Assembly: GCF_042651965.1 (NCBI RefSeq)
Contig: NZ_JBHSDY010000005.1
Coordinates: forward strand, 372,001 to 436,000
Direction: 5' to 3'
From: Castellaniella hirudinis
GTDB lineage: Bacteria; Pseudomonadota; Gammaproteobacteria; Burkholderiales; Burkholderiaceae_B
Length of the DNA: 64,000 nucleotides
A model generated the notes under the pieces. That model did no database searches, was not told the DNA's origin, and saw only the letters and a program-made list of their open reading frames with translations. A program made the position numbers and the translations under genes. Shown here piece by piece: positions 17,001 to 23,539 of this stretch; position 1 is the first letter of the stretch, and each line of letters opens with the position of its first letter.

Positions 17001-17904
17001 TTTTAATGATCCGCGGATGGGTGATTTGAACCGAAATCAAGGATTTCCACCTGAGTGGATTGTTCTCGCAGAGTTGTTGCTCGCGCTTCCCGGAGATCTT
17101 TCCAGGTATGCGCTGGTAATTTTCTTTCATAACCTTAACTGGTTTTTCTCCATTGATAAGGAATGGACAGAAAGATTTTTACTATCGGTTTTTGAAGAGG
17201 GTGATGAAGATACCAGAAATGCAGCTTGGTCTGGTTTCTTGTGGGGTTCAAAGGTTCCAAATAGAGAGCTCTATATGAGGCTTAAGAACGACATGGTCGA
17301 ATTTGCCTTAAAGCCACTTCCCGTGCGGCGTTCGCATGGTGAAGTTATTGCAAGCATTCTCTTGGCTGGGTGGGGGACTGTGGATGAAGCTACCGGTGAG
17401 CGCTGCATATCCGATGAGGAAATGCACGAATTGCTTTTGTCAGCTGGTGATGATTTCCGATCAAGGATCCTGTGGTTAGCCCAACGATGGTCTGGAGAGG
17501 ATACAGAAGGCTCGCAAGGGAGATGGAGAGGAAAGGTTTCTGAACTACTCGGAATTTGGCCCCGCCAACTGTCTGCCCGCACACCTAATACCTCAGCGCG
17601 CCTGTGTGAGTTAGCTTTCTCCAGTGGAGATAAATTTCCGACCATAGTTGCATTGGTTTTGCCTCTCTTAAGTAAAATTGAAAAGGAGCATCTCATGCTG
17701 CCTGAACTTCATCGGTCAGGCAGTAGTGCCGTAGAAAAGCATCCTGAACAGGCTTTAGCACTCCTATATGCCATCCTACCTGATAACTCGCTATCTTGGC
17801 CGTATGAGATAGAAGGTATGTTGGAGCAGATCAGCACAGCTAATAGTTCATTAGATAGAGATGACAGGCTAATTGCTTTGAAGCGTCGCTGGGATTCGAG
17901 GTAG
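14068..17904 (+). CDS. SIR2-domain protein with probable C-terminal DUF4020 (anti-phage type)
   Basis: This 1278-residue protein opens with a SIR2-like NAD-binding domain (about 1-270): GAGVS at 28-32, Asn137 in VTTNFDRLF, His173 in VVYLHGRSNS, and a VGYTADDPPVQYLL stretch typical of SIR2_2 proteins. The remaining 1000 residues are helical and rich in W/R, ending in a segment (KHPEQALALLYAILPD...WPYEIEGMLEQ) that resembles DUF4020. SIR2 proteins of this size are defence effectors that deplete NAD+ when phage is sensed; that role is inferred here. The start is TTG 14068, with GGAG nine bases upstream and an in-frame stop just before it. GC is near 48%, far below the chromosome. Confidence 0.85.
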   Translation: MRFLADGPSIPDDLLLARDQGRVIFFCGAGVSRARAKLPDFFGLARSVVSKLGVGKDSPANKLIQESQELDRRIGVPGVISADRVFGFLERDFSSRDIEEAVASALKPPAKCDLTAHRILLDLATTPEGTVQLVTTNFDRLFDDCQPQLRAWQPPMLPDPVRSNEINGVVYLHGRSNSDYTGSDGDGFILSSSAFGRAYLADGWGTTFIREILEKYIVVFVGYTADDPPVQYLLEALQKSSRGIGNIYAFQSGDHDDADARWRHKGVRAISYSPENDHAVLWESLAAWAVRARDPDAWYAKVIEASKKGPADLQPHERGQVAHIISTYEGVKKFSSGETMPPAEWLCVFDKNRRFAKPGNTGRFGRKGFYVDPFDLYGLDFDTPPAKNDPEDHYAKREVPSDAWDAFEINRLDKSPVQDDNLAAFRGYWASRSPLLLPRIAQLGVWLAKVCDQPAAVWWAAHQSSLHQIIKDRISWELEHSNQPISYEIRKAWRSLFESWSYVGDFHRDWHTLQAIVKKDGWSSTVARFFGEIIRPRFYAKPDFWSGQKPPDLVAEDVHDSCLMRLDVKYPEINRKITVPAEWCLAVVKEFRRSLEVAVALEHEIGGYGLRNISPINQDDVEDSSYGQSHGLSGVVMRFTELFSQLTKINKIAARREFLAWPQDDDTVFARLRIWASGNRSIVSDDDFSEFIVSLSKVSFWDGHHQRDLLLVISQRWNNLKMEYRVSIEEKILAGPDRWLREKVAEFKKRRAWVALGRMYWLQNSGCRISASARKKIKLLRAIVPDWKEEYGLKAAESLESRGGWVRKDTTHDELANTSLSCLLQRAQDLSGRSEDFLVEKDPFAGLAAQRPIRAFSALTYSAKRGDFPEWAWQRFLSSEARKNDKRKLIVLIAERLASYSNKKVSIVIRPAADWLRDVSKALSTECPSVFDRIFTKLIDVLRESPSEGGSGIVRGSDGPDWTMEAINSPTGRMAEALFNDPRMGDLNRNQGFPPEWIVLAELLLALPGDLSRYALVIFFHNLNWFFSIDKEWTERFLLSVFEEGDEDTRNAAWSGFLWGSKVPNRELYMRLKNDMVEFALKPLPVRRSHGEVIASILLAGWGTVDEATGERCISDEEMHELLLSAGDDFRSRILWLAQRWSGEDTEGSQGRWRGKVSELLGIWPRQLSARTPNTSARLCELAFSSGDKFPTIVALVLPLLSKIEKEHLMLPELHRSGSSAVEKHPEQALALLYAILPDNSLSWPYEIEGMLEQISTANSSLDRDDRLIALKRRWDSR

Positions 17905-17972
17905 TGTATATACGCCAAACTTCGCTGTCCAAGCGTAGACTCATCACCATCTCCCCGAGACGAAAATGCGCT

Positions 17973-19409
17973 TCAAGCCCTGTTGTCGTCAGGTATTGAC
18001 TTAGCGAGTAATCTTCTCGGTCGGCCTAGGGTGTAATAATCGTAATACAGATCAGTTGCACCTCCAAGAGCAAGCAGAATGCGGCACATCATGATGCGGA
18101 GCACCTTATTCTCTCTGATCGTTGATATGACATCATTTCCGGTTGTTGTGCCGCCATGGGCGGCCCGATTCCTATTTTTCCATACGGATTTTTCCAGTGT
18201 GCCAATTTCTAAATCTAGTGCTGAAAAGAATCGTTCTGTCATTACTGACTGTGGGGCAGAATTCAGATTTATTACCTTATTTATTAGGATTTTCTTTGCG
18301 TCTTCGTGTAAATCAGTAGCAGTGATCGTTGCGGATATTTTTTTTTGTAGCGTAGTCCAAATGTTGGCGTTGTCTATAATACTGCGTCGTACCGCGGGGG
18401 TGTTTTTCAGAAATTTACTCTGCAATGACTCTATGGCTGCTCCGAAATGGACCGCCTTCATGTGCAAAGGTGCGGCCATAGCATGCCAGTAGCCCCAAAA
18501 TGCACTTTGAAGCTCATATGTGTCATATATTTTGTATAGCGAGGAAACCATTTCCTCCAATAGATTAGCCGATATCGCATTCTCGGCTTTTAGGTGGAGA
18601 GGTGCTGGTGGATAACCTCTTAAGTTATCGACTTCCTTGGCAAGGGCAGGCCCGCTCTTGGCAAGGAATTTCACGGGCCGCCACTCTGAATCGAACTTGG
18701 TGTTGCCCAAATACAATAGGTAGTTTCCTAGGAAGAATGAAAGGCAATTTCTGATCTTTCCTCTCGTTTCTTCATTTGGTGTTCCGATGTACAGGATGAA
18801 TCCGGGATTTTTGACATGATCTGGTTTTGTCCTTGATGCGCCTACGAAGATTTCTATGTCGTCAATAATTAGATGGGTGCAGGAACGGCTGTATTGATCG
18901 GAATCTATTGGAGTGGAAAATATTATTTCTTTTCTGGCGCTCTTTAATGTTCGGCGTTCTTCGCCTTCCTTAAATATGTTGTCAGAATCAGGCCAAATGA
19001 AAGATGCCATATTGCCTACCCAATCGATGATGTAGGCTGGCGCAACAGCGTTATGGCTAGTCCATTCGAGGGAGTTTATGGAGGATTGTTCGACTGTGGA
19101 ACCTTGCTCCCGTCGGTCTCCCCATGTTTTGATATGTTTGTAGGGATCAACGCCAAGAGCAACTGCGTGGTTGCCTGTGTGGCTGATCAACTCCACTTTG
19201 GCGTCTGCTTGGTATACCTCGCCAGCCATCCTTTTAATGGCAGTTGAGGTGCTATTGGTAGAAGATGTCGTGGTTAATATTAAGTTAAGATCTGTGTCGC
19301 GTTCAATCTTAAAGTCCATTACTGGTCCAAAAACTGGCCCGCAATCACTTACGGTATACATATCTGCGGTGACTACAGTATTGAAAATTTCCCAATCCCA
19401 ATGTTTCAT
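17973..19409 (-). CDS. HEPN-motif protein (ApeA-like), probable defence RNase
   Basis: This 478-residue protein has no signal or membrane segment. Near the C-terminus it holds R413-N-x3-H418 (KNRNRAAHGG), the Rx4H active-site motif of HEPN ribonucleases, in an all-helical region. The first 300 residues (beta-rich, with FKIERDTDLNLILTTTS) resemble the N-terminal part of ApeA-type proteins that accompany such HEPN domains. HEPN proteins cut RNA in abortive anti-phage systems; this is family knowledge, not shown here. It is convergent with the SIR2 gene (68 bp apart) and AT-rich like it. Confidence 0.65.
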   Translation of the reverse strand: MKHWDWEIFNTVVTADMYTVSDCGPVFGPVMDFKIERDTDLNLILTTTSSTNSTSTAIKRMAGEVYQADAKVELISHTGNHAVALGVDPYKHIKTWGDRREQGSTVEQSSINSLEWTSHNAVAPAYIIDWVGNMASFIWPDSDNIFKEGEERRTLKSARKEIIFSTPIDSDQYSRSCTHLIIDDIEIFVGASRTKPDHVKNPGFILYIGTPNEETRGKIRNCLSFFLGNYLLYLGNTKFDSEWRPVKFLAKSGPALAKEVDNLRGYPPAPLHLKAENAISANLLEEMVSSLYKIYDTYELQSAFWGYWHAMAAPLHMKAVHFGAAIESLQSKFLKNTPAVRRSIIDNANIWTTLQKKISATITATDLHEDAKKILINKVINLNSAPQSVMTERFFSALDLEIGTLEKSVWKNRNRAAHGGTTTGNDVISTIRENKVLRIMMCRILLALGGATDLYYDYYTLGRPRRLLAKSIPDDNRA

Positions 19410-19726
19410 AGCTGAGTCTCAAAAAGGTTCTTGAAAACGGGTATGGCTACCACAGTTGTTTTGTTTGTTTTCTGGGAAACTCTATGGAACGAAGAGGGCT
19501 GTTTTGGATCGGAATCATGCTCGTTGCAAAGACACGGGATGCACGCTATGCGATGGCGCGCTGAAGCCGCACTTGTACGACGCTGTTGCTCATCGTCGGT
19601 TGAGATCTGACCATCATCATTGCTTGTACGCGGATACCAGAAAAGCTGCCGCTTGCCGGCGGCCGTCAAGGTGTGTTCGCTGGAACCCTAACGCACAACC
19701 AACCAGATACTCACTTTTATTGGCGA
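19410..19726. other. Non-coding stretch within the element
   Basis: This 317-bp stretch lies between two minus-strand HEPN genes. Short frames exist on both strands (to 107 codons) but show no family features, ribosome binding site or compositional support. I see no RNA gene or repeat in it. Confidence 0.4.
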
Positions 19727-20665
19727 TTACCTCACCCAGGTGCTCTGCTTTCGTGAAGGGGACATCTCCAAGATGGTAAGTAAATCGCCGAACAACTCTG
19801 CCGCCTTGTTTAGTTGGCCCAATAGCACTGCTACCTCATCACATGGGTCCCTAGGTCGCAATTTCTCCCGGTGTGTCACCTCTAGGTGGTTGAATTGGGA
19901 CTTGAATACGCTCTCGTCATTGTCTGGAAGCGGGTGAAGGTGAAGAGTGTGAACAACTAGGTTACGACGCTGGAGAAGCCACTTCAATCCGTTGTCTTTC
20001 TCCGATGTCTGGAAGGTACGTAGCTTTTTCCAGCTTCCGCTCTTCCTCAGTTGCTCGTTCATAGGGACGGCGTTAGCATGAATACGGTCCATGACTGCGG
20101 TGAAACCGTTCTGATCGAACTTCCGGATGTTGAAGAAAGCGAAGTCGAGGACTTGCCCGACCCGGTCCCAGAATGAATACAGTCTAATGTAGGCTGCTTC
20201 TGCGTGCTCCCAGAAAGCTAGCTTCGATTGCCCTGCGAGAAAGGTTTGTGTCTCGGGCCTATCGGAGGAGAACTCGAACAAGTCAGGTTGTGCTGTGAGG
20301 AGGGACGATCCCGAACGAAACATGTGCGCACGAATCACCGATTTGCGAGCTCGCGAGAATACGGAGATGACCTCGCGCATAGCCGCTTCCGGGTAGTTGT
20401 CTGCGGGTGGCGGTTCGGACCCTTCGCGCACGATATAGGACTTCGGTGGCGAGCCCAAATGCTCGATGGCTCGGTTGATTCGCTCCTCGAAGGCATTATG
20501 GTTGCCGCCCGGTGGCCAGAGAGTCGCAAAAGCACCGGCCATTGCGGTCTCGTATTGAGAGAGTACGATGGATTCATTGGCAACGACGGATACGGCATTA
20601 ACTAGGGCCTGAAAGGTACCCCTGTTATCGGACTCATCTCCAGTCGAAGCCATCGTATCTTCCAT
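19727..20665 (-). CDS. HEPN-motif protein (Cthe_2314-like)
   Basis: This protein of 312 residues carries RNLVVH (R234-x4-H239) in LLQRRNLVVHTLHLHP, the HEPN Rx4H motif. The preceding helix AYIRLYSFWDRVGQVLDFAFF resembles Cthe_2314-type HEPN proteins, where conserved aromatic residues precede the motif. It is probably a cytoplasmic RNase or an RNA-binding partner; no partner toxin or antitoxin gene adjoins it. I chose ATG 20665, which follows GGGAGGGG at nine bases; a TTG two codons earlier and an ATG at 20653 are alternatives. Confidence 0.6.
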   Translation of the reverse strand: MEDTMASTGDESDNRGTFQALVNAVSVVANESIVLSQYETAMAGAFATLWPPGGNHNAFEERINRAIEHLGSPPKSYIVREGSEPPPADNYPEAAMREVISVFSRARKSVIRAHMFRSGSSLLTAQPDLFEFSSDRPETQTFLAGQSKLAFWEHAEAAYIRLYSFWDRVGQVLDFAFFNIRKFDQNGFTAVMDRIHANAVPMNEQLRKSGSWKKLRTFQTSEKDNGLKWLLQRRNLVVHTLHLHPLPDNDESVFKSQFNHLEVTHREKLRPRDPCDEVAVLLGQLNKAAELFGDLLTILEMSPSRKQSTWVR

Positions 20666-20829
20666 AGCCAAATATCCCCTCCCTACGTATGGTATTAAAC
20701 AGGAATTATGCCAACTGTCTTCATACCTTGGACTCGCAAGGCAGCATTCTGTAAGAAATGCCTGATGCTGGATTCGAGTCGGTCGTATGTGGCCGCTACG
20801 ATGTAAGCACCCAGCAGAACCTGCTCAGA

Positions 20830-20955
20830 TCAGGCAGCTAATGAAAATACTTCAGCCGAGGTTTTCATCTTCAGCGCTTGGTGTGGACGCCAGATGTTAT
20901 AGAAACAGATCCCGTCACCAATGACACGGTTAGCGTGCTGAAGTGTCCCGGCGGG
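20830..20955 (-). pseudogene. Remnant of an IS3/IS481-type transposase (C-terminal end)
   Basis: Only about 41 codons remain on the minus strand, reading ...ICFYNIWRPHQALKMKTSAE...LAA then stop (20830-20832). The RPHQALKMKT-x-AE stretch is the conserved C-terminal end of rve-type (DDE) insertion sequence transposases. No upstream catalytic part exists in any frame, so the rest of the element is gone. Confidence 0.7.
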
Positions 20956-21102
20956 GCAAGACGTTGGGGTTGATGTGATGTTCAATGGCCACCGCTGCCA
21001 GCGCGACGGTATGGAGACATGCCCTGGCCGTCCAGATTGGTCTTGAACTGTGCGGTATAGGTGCGACTCCGACGGCGTGGCTTGCTAGTAAGTTCTTGGT
21101 GT

Positions 21103-21136
21103 ATACGTGTCCACGCAATTTTAAGCGGACACGTAT
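21103..21136. repeat. Inverted repeat with 10-bp perfect arms
   Basis: ATACGTGTCC (21103-21112) and GGACACGTAT (21127-21136) flank 14 bases. It may be the end of a lost insertion sequence or a regulator site; there is no T tract to make it a terminator. Confidence 0.5.
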
Positions 21137-21220
21137 GCATCTATCGGATGCTCCGACAGTTCAAGGTGTGTTCACCGAGCGGAAACAAGCCGCTGCTGAG
21201 TATTGGCTTTGGCAGGCTTG

Positions 21221-21553
21221 TTAGGCATACTCGACCTCAATGGTTGTCTTGCCCTTAGAGCCGAGGCCTGCACTCACCTTGACTCCTTCAGTAGGGATAT
21301 CCAAGTGAGCCCCCGCTTGCTCATCCATGATGATCTTCATCTTTTTTACACCATTATCTTTACCGGCCTTGATGAGATCAGAAGCAGCCTTGGATTGCTT
21401 CTCAACCCCTTTCCCAGGACTTACGGTATCGATGATCTTATCTGCTATCCAGAAATGGGGGGCATAAAGCGCACCTACAACTGGGACTTTACGGAGATAA
21501 GCGACGGCGGCTTTCCAGCCATCTGTAGTCGTGAGATCGTATGTGTCTGCCAT
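21221..21553 (-). CDS. Hypothetical protein, 110 residues
   Basis: The frame starts ATG 21553 after AGGGT with six-base spacing and encodes a soluble, lysine-rich protein (VEKQSKAASDLIKAGKDNGVKKMKIIMDEQAG) with one moderately hydrophobic stretch (VPVVGALYAPHFWIADKII). The C-terminus is beta-like (GVKVSAGLGSKGKTTIEVEYA). I do not recognise it. Its GC content fits the rest of the element. A small phage-sensing or immunity-type accessory protein is possible but only a guess. Confidence 0.55.
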   Translation of the reverse strand: MADTYDLTTTDGWKAAVAYLRKVPVVGALYAPHFWIADKIIDTVSPGKGVEKQSKAASDLIKAGKDNGVKKMKIIMDEQAGAHLDIPTEGVKVSAGLGSKGKTTIEVEYA

Positions 21554-22035
21554 GATGCTTACCCTGCATAACAGATAGACTGAATTGATAGACGAATCGT
21601 GACTATCGTCTGCGTACTTACTGTTCTGATTGTAAGCGGGACTTCACTCAAGCAGGGAAATTTGTAACATTTTTTGGCCGTAAGTGGTGGCTTGCTGCGT
21701 TACGAGCGATGCGCTGGAGCCGGGCAAAGCGATGACCGGTTGCTGATGAGGGCCTCTCAGGCCTTGACGGTAGCTGTTGTGATGTTTGCTAGGCGGGTCC
21801 TGCATAGGGCAGTGCTTCAATAGCCTGTGCGTCAACGTTCAGGGCCAAGGCGACGAGGTCATTGGTGCAGTTCTGCCTGGTTGGCTGGTTCGCGAGTAAC
21901 GGCCCCCAGTTGTGGCGTGCTGCGGCTGAGACGCGGCTGGCTGGCGGTTAGATTCCCATCTTGGCGGGCGGACGCGGGTTCAATTCCATCCGGTGGCTTG
22001 CTGGAATGGCTAGTAAAATCAATGGCTTGTAAGTA
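21554..22035. other. Non-coding stretch near the element's right end
   Basis: About 480 bp with only short frames and no ribosome binding sites. The one recognisable item is the tmRNA-like T-arm sequence at 21968-21987, followed by the repeat array from 22036. Confidence 0.4.
21968..21987 (+). repeat. Partial copy of the tmRNA/tRNA T-arm region (att-like)
   Basis: GCGGACGCGGGTTCAATTCC matches the ssrA T-arm region at 12098-12117 in 19 of 20 bases. The acceptor strand and CCA do not follow, so this is no gene. It may be a degraded attachment site of an older integrative element inside the transposon. Confidence 0.5.
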
Positions 22036-22166
22036 GTACCATCTTTTGCTTTATTTCTGGACGAAGTGCCAACTTATGCTTTATTGTGAAACGGGAAAAG
22101 TCTGAAAAAGCGGCATCTTGTGCCAACTTATGCTTTATTTCGCACCACTTTATGCTTAACTCCACA
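22036..22166. repeat. Right end of the element: four 18-bp motifs and terminal inverted repeat
   Basis: Directly oriented copies are at 22036-22053 (GTACCATCTTTTGCTTTA), 22066-22083 and 22120-22137 (both GTGCCAACTTATGCTTTA), and 22142-22159 (within the terminal repeat). The terminus is TTATGCTTAACTCCACA. The four-right, three-left arrangement resembles transposase-binding site arrays such as those of Tn7. Confidence 0.8.
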
Positions 22167-22168
22167 AT

Positions 22169-22186
22169 CCAGAGGGTTTTCTTTTT
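22169..22186 (+). terminator. Right half of the ssrA terminator
   Basis: CCAGAGGGTTT followed by TCTTTTT is the 3' arm and U tract of the hairpin whose 5' arm is at 12140-12150. The first bases are also part of the second copy of the target duplication (22167-22172). Confidence 0.85.
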
Positions 22187-22210
22187 CCAGGTTCGGTTTC
22201 GGAAACACCC

Positions 22211-22597
22211 ATGCCTAAGCCACCTCCCATCTTCGAGCCCAAAACCCGCGTTCGGCGCCAGAGCTCTCTCCTCTGGGTTTTCGACCGCTTCGAATTCGAT
22301 CCGGGCTATCTTCGTTCGCGCATGTTCGGATGCGAGACGGCGTATATGGACGGCATGCTTTGCCTGGGGGTCATCGATCGCGGCGACGAGCCATGGAATG
22401 GGCTGCTGGTCTGTACCTCGCGCGAGCGTCAAGCCGGCCTGATGGCAGAAATGCCCGCGCTGCGGCCGCACAAAGTCCTGGGGAAATGGCTTTACATTTC
22501 ACAGAACGACCCGGCGTTCGAGGAATCAGCGGCGCGGTTGGTCGAATGGGTGCTGGCCCGTGATTCGCGTATAGGCGTCGAGCCCAAGAGAGCTTGA
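22211..22597 (+). CDS. TfoX/Sxy N-terminal domain-like protein
   Basis: This 128-residue cytoplasmic protein has SRMFGCETAYMDGMLCLGV, then LMAEMPALRPHKVLGKWLYISQNDPAFEESAARLVEWVLARDSRIG, a pattern like TfoX_N/YjbR-type small proteins of unknown role. No DNA-binding domain is attached, so competence regulation should not be assumed. GC content returns to the chromosomal level here, so this is the first gene outside the 10-kb element. No strong ribosome binding site precedes ATG 22211. Confidence 0.5.
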   Translation: MPKPPPIFEPKTRVRRQSSLLWVFDRFEFDPGYLRSRMFGCETAYMDGMLCLGVIDRGDEPWNGLLVCTSRERQAGLMAEMPALRPHKVLGKWLYISQNDPAFEESAARLVEWVLARDSRIGVEPKRA

Positions 22598-22667
22598 CTG
22601 CTCGGCGTGAGAGCGTCGTCGCGATGGGTATTTTTCGCGGACAGGCGATGCGGCGAGGCAGGGACGC

Positions 22668-23285
22668 TCAGGAGACGTTGCCTGAAGCAGGAGCGCTCGT
22701 CGTCCGTGCGCGTTGCGCCACGTTGTAGATGGTCGTCCGGGATACCTGATAGCGTGCGGCGATCTGGGTGATCGGCATGCTGCGCGCCTTGATCATGGCG
22801 ATGATTTCTTCTGTCTGGCGACGGTTCAGCTTGGGTCGCCTGCCGCCATGCCGCCCTCTGGCCCGGGCCGCCGCGAGGCCGGCCTGCGTGCGCTCGCGGA
22901 TCAGGTTGCGTTCGAATTCGGCCAGGGCCGCAAAGACATGGAAGATCAGCCGGCCGGATGCGCTGCCGGTTTCGATCCTTTCGGTCAGGCTTTCGAAACA
23001 GACGCCTTTCGCCTCCAGGTCGCCGACGATGCGGACCAGATCGTGCAGGCTGCGGCCCAGCCGGTCGAGGCGCCAGACCACCAGCGTATCTCCCTGGCGT
23101 AACGCCCGGAAGCAGGCATCGAGCCGTTCGCGCTCCGCGTTCTTGCCGCTCGCCACGTCGGTGTAGATGTCGCCCTTCTTGACCCTTGTGCGAAGAAGCG
23201 CGTCGAGTTGCAGATCCAGGTGCTGTTCGTCTGTAGAAACCCGAGCGTATCCGAGTCGCCGTCCGGCGGGTGCTTCTGTCTTCAT
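22668..23285 (-). CDS. Serine recombinase (resolvase/invertase family)
   Basis: This 205-residue protein has a resolvase catalytic domain (about 10-150) with the nucleophile serine in YARVSTDEQ, the R-rich motif VWRLDRLGRS and AEFERNLIRERT, followed by an HTH_7-type helix-turn-helix (ITQIAARYQVSRTTIYN, 172-188). It is the size of Tn3-type resolvases and Gin/Hin invertases. No transposase gene accompanies it. Two 28-bp dyads with matching cores lie upstream at 23298 and 23429 and are its likely crossover or binding sites. Confidence 0.92.
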   Translation of the reverse strand: MKTEAPAGRRLGYARVSTDEQHLDLQLDALLRTRVKKGDIYTDVASGKNAERERLDACFRALRQGDTLVVWRLDRLGRSLHDLVRIVGDLEAKGVCFESLTERIETGSASGRLIFHVFAALAEFERNLIRERTQAGLAAARARGRHGGRRPKLNRRQTEEIIAMIKARSMPITQIAARYQVSRTTIYNVAQRARTTSAPASGNVS

Positions 23286-23297
23286 TATGGGCCGAAA

Positions 23298-23325
23298 TGT
23301 ACATCAAACGGTGGTTTTCTATACA
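23298..23325. promoter_or_regulatory. Candidate resolvase site 1
   Basis: A 28-bp imperfect dyad begins TGTACATC and ends TCTATACA around the core AAAC-GGTG-GTTT (23306-23317). It lies 13 bases before the resolvase start codon, so the protein could also repress its own gene from it. The 28-bp length with TGT/ACA ends is that of Tn3-family res subsites. Confidence 0.5.
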
Positions 23326-23428
23326 CCAGTCGAGGTCCCGGAAATCTAACATGGCGAATCAATTGTTGCATAGAGAAAACAATTCAATTCAAACATTCTG
23401 TGCGATGCCGCAGCGGGTCCGTGGGGCA

Positions 23429-23456
23429 AATGCATCAAACCACCGTTTCTTGTACT
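23429..23456. promoter_or_regulatory. Candidate resolvase site 2
   Basis: This stretch shares CATCAAAC and GTTTCT-TAC arm sequences with site 1 in the same order, but the central 4 bp are CACC instead of GGTG, i.e. inverted (23441-23444). The distance between core centres is 131 bp. Confidence 0.45.
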
Positions 23457-23539
23457 TCGGTCGGGGTTTCATCGGAATGTCGCAACCGAGCCACTCGCAT
23501 TGCCTGGAGAGGGGAGGCGGGCTCGTCTAGGAGAAGCGG

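Larger units (their letters stand above)
20672..21220. other. Gene-poor stretch with insertion-sequence debris
   Basis: The 549 bp between the HEPN gene and the small protein gene hold a transposase remnant (20830-20955), a hairpin with perfect 10-bp arms (21103-21136) and no intact gene that I can support. Confidence 0.5.
12160..22166. mobile_element. 10.0-kb TGT/ACA-ended transposon-like element with defence cargo and no visible transposase
   Basis: The element begins TGTGGAGTTAAGCATAA (12160) and ends with its exact inverted complement (to 22166), flanked by the 6-bp direct repeat ATCCAG (12154-12159 and 22167-22172). Subterminal copies of an 18-bp motif stand at both ends (three left, four right). 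TGT/ACA ends with repeated transposase-binding sites are known in the Tn7/Tn402/Mu and IS21 groups. No istA/istB, tnsABC or tniA-like gene is present; only a small IS3-like transposase remnant is seen. GC content, AT-rich codon use and the cargo (SIR2, two HEPN proteins) differ from the chromosome. It may be a non-autonomous element moved in trans or one that lost its transposase. Confidence 0.8.

Noticed and set aside
21940..22010. Possible tRNA gene near the right end of the element
   Set aside because: Only a T-arm-like stretch is present; no acceptor stem, D-arm or CCA could be fitted.
12160..22166. Integrase-type genomic island at the ssrA 3' end
   Set aside because: There is no integrase gene, the ssrA 3' end is not duplicated at the right boundary, and the junctions carry terminal inverted repeats and a 6-bp duplication instead.
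22668..23285. Treating the resolvase as the recombinase of the 10-kb element
   Set aside because: It lies outside the element's right terminus (22166), and the ends and 6-bp duplication fit a DDE transposase rather than a serine recombinase.
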